DNA of 64,000 nucleotides from Actinostola sp. cb2023 (Eukaryota; Cnidaria; Anthozoa; Actiniaria; Actinostolidae), in NCBI GenBank assembly GCA_033675265.1, contig JAUJYZ010001489.1, positions 20,001 through 84,000 of the forward strand, read 5' to 3'. Numbering within the stretch: position 1 is the stretch's first letter; each line of letters starts with the position of its first letter. Below the pieces are notes generated by a model. The model did not search any database. It had not been told where the DNA came from and was given only the letters and a program-made list of their open reading frames with translations. Of the stretch, positions 44,879 through 55,000 are shown piece after piece. The translations under genes and the position numbers were made by a program.

Positions 44879-44983
44879 AAGATTATTATTATTATTATAT
44901 TATTGTTCATTATTATACACTGCCAAGGCAGATTATTATTATTATTATTATATTGTTCATTATTATACACTGCCAAGGCACTG
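44879..44983 (+). repeat. ~50-bp tandem duplication
   Basis: A unit of (ATT)n followed by GTTCATTATTATACACTGCC and AAGGCA occurs twice in a row, with a variable ATT run. Confidence 0.75.
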
Positions 44984-45389
44984 GCGTTTGACTGATAGGC
45001 ATCTTGGAACTAAAAAATCCAGTCTTAGTCTTACAAAGAATAAATACAAATAACTGTAACAGTAGTGAGTATATAAATAAACGTTACAATCGTGTTCAAT
45101 AGACATTAGAAACTTACAAATTCAACAGATCTTGCTCTCTTACAACATCAACAGTCACATGTTTCAATTCGTCTTCGACCTCAGCGATGGTGTAGGCTCA
45201 CGACGACGGTTTCAGCTACCAGGCTGTCTTCTTTTAACAAATCCCTTCAAATCTACAAGAAAGTAAAGACAGTAAATGTTTGGCATGTAAATACACCATG
45301 TGTAAATACACCAATCGTGTATAAATAAAGTTATTGTATTGTATGTCTTATGTAAGCTTTAGTGACTGAGTAGCTTTTACTCACATGGC

Positions 45390-45680
45390 GGTGTTCTCTC
45401 TTTCCTTTTGAGTTTGAACTTGTGGCTGTGCTACTGGGTACTGGCACTGCTACATGTACTACACTCGGTGGCTTGTTTCTTTATTGTAGCGTGAATTGAA
45501 AGAACCACATTCCTCGAAGTCATCGGGGCTTCGAACAAAGCCGCGAGTTTGGTCAGAACGAAGTTGAACCAAAGTCTTCTTCTCTTTCTCTCTGAAGGAC
45601 GGTTTTCGTCATTGATTGGAAATTGAGATGTTGCTCTTTGCATCAGGGACATTGGTACAGCAATAATACGGCATTTTCGG
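45390..45680 (-). pseudogene. relic of THAP exon in element D
   Basis: The minus strand gives fragments of the B THAP exon: ERKRRRLWFNFVLTKL and IQATIKKQAT-like IHATIKKQATECSTCSS, with deletions and shifts. The MPYYC start is present in a damaged form near 45,675. Confidence 0.7.
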
Positions 45681-45976
45681 CTCAAAATGCTCAATACACA
45701 ACAGTACAGTAGTTTTACTGCACTCATCTACAGTATGAATTCAGCATGAATAAATTACAACTCACTCCTCCTACGTCACAGACCAGACCTCTTGGTGATT
45801 GACCATACTCGGTCAAAAAGCACAGGGATCCCAAATTAGACAGTTTTCTGTCCTTTGAAGCCTTATAAAACATACAAGAACGCGCCAAAATCCATTTCTT
45901 TTTCGAAATTCTTAGTCCATATAAGTTATAGTTTCTTTCTAAATAATAAAAGAAATATGGGTGATAGGCACTTTAA

Positions 45977-47200
45977 GCTTAAATAGTCAGGTCTGTTAGC
46001 GAAAAGATCGTGCACTTTTGAGTACAAGCACCAAACTTGGCACATATGTTCGTTGGGGCATACTAAACAGATTTAGGGGTGGGTGCCAAAAAAATGACGG
46101 TCGGGGGGAGGGACTACCACACTCTCTACTAGATGGATAAGCTTTATCAAAGTGTATGTCAAACGAGAAAATGTCCTTCAAGTTTTAAAGCTAACATGGA
46201 AGTGCTGTTTAAAAATATCAGAATGGCGTTGACCGTTTGTTGATATCTCTTTTTGTTGCATAGATATCAAAAGTTTTCCAAATATGCAAATTAGCAACTG
46301 ATGACGTCATCGGTTTGACAGTCAGTATACAAAACACATAAAAAGAATATATCTGTAAAAATAGGATTAACATGACTAAAACGACATTATAAAATTACCG
46401 TTGTACATTAGTTTTGTAGTAATTCTGAAAAGCTCCATGGGTAGAATTAATAAAGTATTATTATTATTATTAAAACTTCACATCATTAATGATGTACTGG
46501 TTAAAACAGACACATCAGCACAGTTTTTAAGGTATCAGGATACGTTTTGGACCCCTATGTCTTTGGACCTCAACAACACGCGCGCTTTACAATATTTTAC
46601 CAAGAAAGTATACATTTTCTGAACGCTGAATAAATGTAGTTTTTGATAATACTTTCATATTTTTAGATTTTGCATCATAGAAATTGTTAGGCGACTATAA
46701 GTGAAATTCGACCATCGTGCGTTCTAAAAGTTCGATTGCACGTGGAATTTAGGTTATGCTTGTGAAAAACACTCTAACAGACTCTCGAGATAATGAACTT
46801 AAAAACGGTGTCTCAATTTTCCGATGATCTGTTTTAGATCAAACGCAATCCTACGTCAAAGTTGAGCAATGTTTTAGAGCTATGTTGTCAGCAAATAGGG
46901 CCATAACTTTTGAACGAAAATAACATGAAAAAATCGGAGACACTGTTTTTTAGATCAACTATTGCTGAACCACCTTATCAATTTTCAGCGAAATCCATCG
47001 AAACCCTGGCGACATTTTAAAGCCTTCGAAAGACCTGTATTTAGCGCTGAACATAGTTCCGAGAAAAGACGCAATTACTGTTTTGGAGGATCAAGCCACA
47101 CCATGTTTATCCAACACCTAGCGTGATTGAATCTGTCAATCACTTGTCAAGATATCTGGTCAGTATTCAGCAAAGGTCGACAGGTCATATGCAAATGACA
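45977..47200. other. unclassified repeat-like region, no gene
   Basis: No coding frame above chance and no clear inverted ends. AT-rich with scattered short frames. Confidence 0.35.
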
Positions 47201-47414
47201 AAGAATCGCGGCAAATGACAAAGAATGGCGGCAAATTTCAAGACTGCTCAGACTGCTCTAGCGTGTTCGAGTATTGCGGGTCCCGGGGTAAGTTTTATGT
47301 ATTTGTGTGGTTTTCTGCTCTGTTTGAAAACCTTAGTTTATGATCTTCTTATGATTATTACATTACATGTCTTTCTTTTATATACCAGTTAGATGAATCT
47401 TGTATACAATCAAA

Positions 47415-48045
47415 ATGCCTAGAACAAGAAGAATTAGAGAGCCAGAAAGGAATCAAGCCGAAGGGGATCCTAGAACTACTGTTGCTCACGAGATGAGAGA
47501 ATTTGGGTAATATACTTGGTTGTTTGTAGTTATATGAACTATGAGATAAATCTATTTCAGTTTAGGCTTACATAGTTTATAGATTGAATGAAGGAATGAT
47601 ACTTTTGTTTTCATTCTTATAATGCTAATAATTTGGAGAACAGCACTCAACAACGGATAAGAAGAGGAAAACCACCTCGTTTGAATCGATATTATCACTA
47701 CTGCACATGGGCTCATGCTTTGATGGTAAAAATAAATTGATCTGATGAAATACAAAGAATGCAACAGAAACAGAGTACACGCATTATATATGTGAAATAC
47801 TTTAGTGTAACTAATTATAACTTTAGCACAACACAATGTATTGCGATTCGAATAATAACTAGCACGTTTTGTTTGCTCTTGTTATTACAAAAGTTACTCA
47901 TATCATGTTCATTATATACTTTCAGAGAAATGAAATTGGTCCTCGTGCAGCTGAATATGGATTTCCAGCCAGTATACTTTCCCTCATCCGTCATCTTGTT
48001 CCAGGAAATATAAAGGGAGAATTCAGAGAGGTATATAATGCATTA
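47415..48045 (+). CDS. unknown gene fragment, three exon-like blocks
   Basis: Block 1 (47,415-47,508) starts MPRTRRIREPERNQAEGD and ends HEMREFG before a GTAATA donor. Block 2 (about 47,640-47,727) reads QQRIRRGKPPRLNRYYHYC and TWAHALM. Block 3 (about 47,926-48,030) reads RNEIGPRAAEYGFPASILSL and RHLVPGNIKGEFRE before GTATAT. Acceptors and donors fit GT-AG. The protein is basic and looks conserved, but I cannot name it. It lies convergent to the Mutator-like gene, so it may be that element's second gene. Confidence 0.4.
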
Positions 48046-50110
48046 CCTACTTTATTTCACCACCTTTTACTGTTTACATTGATCAATTTAGTAATATTGG
48101 AAAATTTCTTTTTTCAGCATGCATTCAACGTATCAATGAAATAATTCTGTGAAGCCATGGAACTTCCACAATTATAACTAATTATAATTCAATGTCAAAA
48201 CAACTAGGGTACAGGTGAACCTCCACCCAAACAGCCTGGTTACCTGAGCCAATATATTTATAGTAAACAAAAACCTCCCAACAGCTGACACAAAATCATT
48301 GTGTCCCAATAGTGGCCATTGTGTAGAGGTTCGACTATACTTTACATTCTCTGTACATAATTTAGACTTTTGATAAATAATTGTGGTTTTTTTACATATA
48401 TCATATATGCAAATATTCTAGTTAAAGTTTTATTAAATACATATAATAGATAAGCTAGAAACCATATCTTAGCTTTGTTTTCCACCCACCCACATACAAT
48501 GTACATAACAGTCAATAATATTGTTGTATTATGTATTCTTTTTCTTCCTTGGCTGTTTTCTTTTAATTCCACCTGCTTGACCTTTTCCCTTCTTGTTTTC
48601 GCCATAAAATGCTTCTGATTTGTAGGTTTCCCCTTCAGCATGTACAAAAGCATATTCTCTTTTCAGTTTGTCTTTTTTCTTCTGCTTTCGTCGCTTCTTG
48701 GTGATGTCAGAATCTCTGTATTCGGCCATGTAGATTCTATCCCTGTCTATATGTTCCCACACTTCTAGCATCATTGGTTTCACTTTGATATTGAGCATTG
48801 TCAAAAGTTCAGAAAGAGTGTACGTAGGTAAACCCACTGTTGAACATGAGTACTCCCATACTTATCGCTGTGCTGACCTCCTTTGTAGAATTGGACATGT
48901 CCTTTGGAGCTAAACTCCAAATAACATAGTGCAATGACTCGTTTGCATTGTGTGTTACACAGTTCTCACACCCAGCAAGGAAATTCTCATTTCCTAATCG
49001 CTCAAAGATTGGTTGTACAACAGATACAATGGCAGGGCACAATGGGTCTTTGATGGGTTTATGTAGCCTTGTACCATTTGCTCTGTCTCTCTGGTAGCTG
49101 CACCAGGAGCTGGATCCCTCAGGACAGTCTTCATGTTGTGGGACTTCAACGGTACTAATGTAATGTTTTAGTGTAGCCCTGGTTGCCCTCGCCATGGCCT
49201 TTATTATCCCTGATAGCCCGGCCATATAAATTTTGCATGGCATCGATGCGCTTCAGGGTCACCTTCCTGCACCACTGAGGCCTTTGCCATCATTCAGTTT
49301 TTTACCTGTAGATGAAAAAAAGAACTCAATCTCAGTTAGTAATGCAAACATACATTTAACACTCCAAAATGGAATGACTAGTTGTAATAGCTTAGACACT
49401 GAAACAACTATTACGACTATATGTAGCCATTCTATTATGGAGTATTACAATGTACATGTAGGTTGACCATAATCTATTTTAATCAATATTTATAAAATAA
49501 CATAACAATAACAATAACATACGCTCTGATTTGCTGGCCAATGTGCTTATATCAGAAGACAGTGACATGCTCGCTCAAAAACGTCAAAAAATATTTTATG
49601 AAAGCAACATTAAATGGCTGCTTGTGTCTCTCTAATGACATCGAGAAGCAAGAGAAACACTTGGCTAAGCCTTATGTTTCTAAGCTTGCTTCTCTTGTGC
49701 TCTACACTACCATTGTGTTTATATCACAGTACAGAGACACACACAACCATTTTATAGTTCTTAATTATATACTGCATGGTCCTTTTGAAACTGAGTGTAT
49801 GTGTGCGAGGGAGTGGGGGTAAGGTTGGAGTCATAAAAAAAACACAATAACCAAAACATTTTCATAATCTACCTTTGTAGTCCTTAGCAAGTGCTCTTAG
49901 AGCTGTCCCATTCTTTTTGTTACATGAGCTACACACTCTTCTTTTGGAATGTAAACAGAAGGACCATAGGGATGGGCTTGCGAAACATTACTATAAGCTT
50001 TGCTATCCCCATATCCAATGAATGGAATGTATCGTAGACCTATTTCCTCTGAACGTTGATATAGAGTGACAGCTCCTGATGCCTCCATTACCTGAATAAC
50101 AAAGAATCAT

Positions 50111-50299
50111 ACACCTGTTTTCAAAAACGTTGCCCTTTTACAAAACACAACATAGTAAAATAGCAAAATAGGAATTAATTAGAGAAACAAAAGAAATGCG
50201 CTCAAGCTGAACTCTGGCTCATTGTTTCTCTAATTAATTCCTTTTTACTATTTACTATTTTGTATTTTGTAAAAGGAGAACGTTTTTGAAAACAGGTGT
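50111..50299. mobile_element. palindromic MITE in the MULE intron
   Basis: ACACCTGTTTTCAAAAACGT... pairs with ...ACGTTTTTGAAAACAGGTGT over about 80 bp. The centre carries GAGAAACAA/TTGTTTCTC words. Confidence 0.75.
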
Positions 50300-50538
50300 A
50301 AATATATCATACAAATATCTATCTAATAATGTTGTCATATAAAATTAACAAAAGCAACATGGCATATGCATCATATACTCAGTCATACAATAAACAGTTC
50401 TTTCAATCAAAGGTTTTCAAATATATATTTTGAGCCAGCTTGAACAATAATTTGTGTTTGGTAAGATAATTTTTGAATTGTCTATAATATTACTGTAGTT
50501 TTGGAGCTTTCAAAAATGAATGGCTGGTATGCTGAAGT

Positions 50539-50859
50539 GGGAATAACTATAGAATAACCTGCCGATTGAGAGCACTCCCCTAGAAGCTCACGTGCCTACA
50601 GGTCTAAGCTCTTTCTAAGGATCTTATGCACCTATGAGGCTACGCACCTATGTGCCTAACCCCAACCCTATGTGCCTAACCCTAACCCTATCCCTATATG
50701 CCTATGCAGCCTATGCGCCTAACCCTAACCCTATGTGTCTTCACAGCCTATGCGTCTTACCCTAACCCTATGTGCCTACGTGTAGGCACGTAGGCAGTCC
50801 ACACGTAGGCAGTCCACAGTCCACACTATACTTGTGCGGGGTATTCTATAGTTGTACCC
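50539..50859. mobile_element. TIR element with telomere-like minisatellite core
   Basis: GGGAATAACTATAGAATA at the left pairs with TATTCTATAGTTGTACCC at the right. Between 50,640 and 50,780 are repeated 'CCTAACCCTAACCCTATG' type units, resembling degenerate TTAGGG telomere repeats. Confidence 0.6.
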
Positions 50860-52085
50860 TGAAGTCTCTCCTTTCATCCCACCACTTCACCAAAACAAAT
50901 GAATCCAAACAAACTACAAATAAATAAACGAATAGCTAAAGCCAAAAAGGATAACGTCAAATTGGTAACAAATTACAAAGAGTCTTACCGATGAGCTTCC
51001 TTCATGATTTAAGAAGCAGTTGGGCTCGTGCTTGATATACCATTCAAGGTATTTTCTTTTATCGTGTACTTCTTTCCTGGCAGCATCCATTTTTTTGCAT
51101 TCTGAACAGCTGGAATTACAACTCCACTACCTTCCCCGAATCAACTGATATTGCTGCAACGCAAGCATCTGTCGCTGACCATCCTCTTGAACACCAAGAA
51201 CCGTCTATAGTGACACCCGTGTGTATAATAACTGTATGAGACTCTACTGCATCAGACTCTACTGCATCAGACGTCAAATCACTAACAACGGCGGCTTCTA
51301 TCACCTCTCGGGACGATTCATCCAGATTCTTTTCGAGCAATTATTTTGCTTTTTCTTCGATAACATGTCCGTGCTCAGCCCATCTTGAATGGCTAACTGG
51401 TGCTGGAAGACCAAGAATGCTAAAAAGTTTCTCAGCGACGCTGTGGCCTCGTACAATTGCCCGCATACCAAGTACTGCAAGACGATTGACCTCAAAAATG
51501 GCGCCGACCTTAGGTGACGTGCAAAATTGTTTGTTCATTAGCTGTCCTTCGCAGTCTTTATTTCGACATATTATCATCCACATGCCTCCTAAACCTTGTC
51601 TGCTTGACATTTTCTCCAATAAGTCAACGGTATCTCCGCAGAATTTACATGACACAGCTAGTTCCAAACTTGTTTGGAGGAGTCCTCCGTCTATGGCGTT
51701 CCGTTACGGACAAAAATACGATCCCGAATTTCTCATTGAAAACAATAAAATATATACCGAGTTTAAAAAAAATGGATGTCGATCTTCTGAAAAACGTTAC
51801 ACCAAGTGAAAAAGAAAATAATAATAATCCAAAAATTAGAAACAGAGATCGAAAGAAATCAAAGTAGAGTGCAATTTAGAAATGTAAAATATATACAGAA
51901 AAAAAAAGAAGATGTTGGAAGATTAAAAAAATTATTCCAAAACAAGAAAAACAAAAGTCGTGGTCGAGATTAAAAATTAGAAGTCGAGAGGAAGCGGAAA
52001 TGGATGTGTCACGGATAGAAGGGTCTGGGTACGAGAATGATAGAAAACCGGAGTGGGGAGTGGGCCCGAGGCACAGATAAACAAG

Positions 52086-55000
52086 ATGGCGGCTCAGTGG
52101 TTGCCTAACACAAACGAGTTCTTCTTTTCATTGGGTAGACTTATCCAAAATTGTCAGGAGCAGTTAAACACAGCTTCTTGTGACACTTCAGAGTTTATAA
52201 TTCGACGTTTAGATGAGTACGAAAGAACTCTTTCAATTTTGTTATCGAGGTTCACTGAAAGTTATGGTCACCTCACTTCTCAGCAGAGCTGTTTGGAAAA
52301 CGTATCTTATCTTCTTAGTCGTACAAGTTTTTATCGAGCACATTTTGAACGTCAGTTGTCTCTTCAAAGCGATGAACAGGATACGCACAATGGTCAGTCA
52401 TTTATTACTCCATCTGAAAGGAACTATACCTTACCAGGACGACCAGTACTGGCATTGTGCCGTCAACAGCTCGAAACTTTGCATCGAGACTGTAGATTTC
52501 GCTGGAGCGACATTGCTCGAATACTTGGAGTATCAGAGCGAACATTACGTCGTAGAAGTCACCAGTTTGGAATGCAAGTAGAAGGACGAGAATTTTCAGA
52601 TATTTCTGATGTGGAACTTGACTACTTTATTCGGCAAATAGTTACTACCGTTCCCAGTAGACCGTGTAATCCAAGATTTTTTCCTTCGATCCAACGCTCC
52701 TCAAGACATATCACGTGATGTCAAGTTCTAGTACCATGTGATGAGTTTCCAGTTACCACGTGATCATTCCTCTTCGCGCTCGAAAAACTAGAAATTCAAA
52801 ATGATTGTGTCAAAGAGAGGTCGAAGTTTTGTTCCAGGAAAAGCTTTAAGCGTCGAGCTACGCAGCAGTGTCATCGATCATATAGTCAGAAATGGTGGAG
52901 ATATCATGACAGAAAATTTTCAAGGGTCCATCCCAGACGTTGCCAAACACTTCAATTTAAGTTCAATGACCGTTTATAACTTGTGGAAAAAGTGTTGCGA
53001 AAATGGTGAAATTACTGCACAGTGTAAAGGGGAGAACAATCCGCCACATATACAAAACCAAGATCTTGATTTCATTGAAGCTCTGAAGACAGCTAAGCCA
53101 TCAATGACTTACGGCAAAATCCATGAAGCTATAAATACGCACTGTGCCATTCCATCGGGAACTTCGAAGTCAGCTATTGGAAGGGCGGTTCAAAGTCGCT
53201 TGGATGGCGGAAAACGTTGGACGTGGAAGAAAATTTCCCGTGCGAAGGCTGAAAAATTTACTCCCGCAAACATTAACTATTGTCAAGACTTTTTAAACTT
53301 CATGAGCTCTGTAAACCCTCACCGAATTAAGTGTTTCGATGAAGCAGGGTTTCAACTGCCTGACGTTGGCAAGCCCAATTACGGCCACGCTCGTATAAAT
53401 ACTCCTTGTGTGGAAATTGGAAGATATTTGAATACACCAAACGTAACTCTGAACTTGCTAATCGGCATTGAAGGAGTACTGTACGCTAATACTCAAGATG
53501 GAGCAACTGATACCACTTCGTTTCTCAATTTTTTGGGAGAAGCGGGTCAGAATTCAATGGCAAATGGACAACCAATTTTGCAATATGGCGATGTAATAGT
53601 GATTGATAACTGTGCTACTCATCATTACGCGGGTGGATACGCTTTATCAGAGTGGTTGTTAGAACGTGGAATTGATGTTGCATATTTGCCTGTTTACTCT
53701 CCCGAGTTGAACCCCTGTGAACTCGTTTTTAATAAACTGAAATGCTTGGCTAGAAGAGATGACATCAAAGCAGCGTTTTGTCGAAATGTACACGGGGGCA
53801 TTTACCAATCGCTACAGCACATCACAGTAAATGACTGCGTTGGTTTTTATAGACACACAGACTATATAGCAATTTAGTGCTTCTAGCAAAACAACTATAT
53901 ATATAAATGTTTTGATATAATGATGTATTTTGTGTTTACTATGGTATATTCTAAAACTGGTCTGTAATAAACAACTTTTATTAAAACTTTACGTCTGCCT
54001 GTTTTTCACAGTGATAACGGCTTGATTGTTACATCATAAACTTTCCCACGATGTCGAGAATACATGTCGCGACATTTGACTGCAACACTGTCTATACGCT
54101 AGGTTGCCCTCCGCGCGATGGTTTCACTAAGTTTCGTCTTTCTATTAGAAGCACTTTATTAATCTAACTCAACGTCTCTAGTTTATCTTGACAGAATATA
54201 AGCTTCTTTGTACTTAATTAATTACTGTAAGAACCAATGCATATACTTCATGATAGACACAGATTCTCCGCCCCTATGAAATCGACAAGTATAGACGATG
54301 CATAATTAGCACTAGTATCTATTTTTTTCAACAACAACATGAAATATGCCAACCAAAACTAACTGCTAAACTTTTGACATTATATATTCCAAATGCAAGC
54401 AAAATTTCTATCAGTCTAGGTTAAACTGTTTGTTATACTCATCAACAAGTTTAATTTTGCCCGGCTTTGTCATCTGAAAAACCTTGAATCGTCGCCGCAG
54501 GAACTATGTCCAAAGGATCTATTGTGTTCAAGCTTTCGTGTATTCCTAATGCTAACATGTAATCGTCATCTGCTGCGTTTTTCTCGTGAGACTTGCTGCC
54601 TGCTTGCCAAAAGGAGGTTTGCTCTTGATACCCACCAGATGCAGTACTAGTGGAAGCCGCACTAGCATGTGTTTGACTTGTCGGCCATTGAACCCCGCGA
54701 TCTTCCCAAAGGTTACGGTAGGGATTTCTCACACTTGTTTTACAACTTTGGGCAACTGATGGATTGAGAGATGGGTCCGTTTCTGTGAGAAGCTTTTGAA
54801 TATCTGAACCAGGAGAAGGAACTTTGCCTTTCAGTATACTTTCAAGTTTTTTGGCATCTTTATTAAGCTGGAACCAATTTTCCACCTGTGTTCCATCAGC
54901 ACCGACGTTTAAATATCTAGTGGGATCGCTTTCAATAAGAATACTTCGAACTTTGTAAATGTAGCGTTCTTTGATCGACGCCACGGATGCCACCTTTACC

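Larger units (their letters stand above)
43983..45972. mobile_element. element D: internal-deletion derivative of element B
   Basis: Both ends (AGTGCATATCACCCAT left; GGGTGATAGGCACT right) and the adjoining 120 bp or more match element B. TTAA at 43,979-43,982 and 45,973-45,976. Its left part keeps a broken copy of B's P2X7-C exon 1; its right part keeps a broken copy of B's THAP exon. The middle is gone. Confidence 0.8.
48541..51700 (-). pseudogene. Mutator-like (MULE-type) transposase gene, several exons, damaged
   Basis: Leftwards from about 51,700: SLELAVSCKFCGDTVDLLEK, EGQLMNKQF, FEVNRLAVLGMRAIVRGHS; an in-frame TAA near 51,340; then VTIDGSWCSRGWSATDACVA with ISVDSGKVVEL. The next exon (about 51,117-50,988) has CSECKKMDAARKEVHDK and PNCFLNHEGSS. 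The exon at about 50,093-49,890 has MEASGAVTLYQRSEE, LRYIPFIGYGDSKAY and EECVAHVTKRMG. Then come KRIDAMQNLYGRAIRDNKG-type and NANESLHYVIWSLAPK blocks (49,310-48,810), and a Lys/Arg-rich tail to 48,541. This is the order of the 'Mutator-like transposase' family of invertebrates (DDE). Two or three shifts (near 49,255, 49,190, 48,820) and the stop show decay. TIRs were not found. Confidence 0.75.

Noticed and set aside
50640..50780. Chromosome end or fusion point (telomere repeats)
   Set aside because: The units are degenerate and enclosed by inverted repeats within a gene-bearing region.
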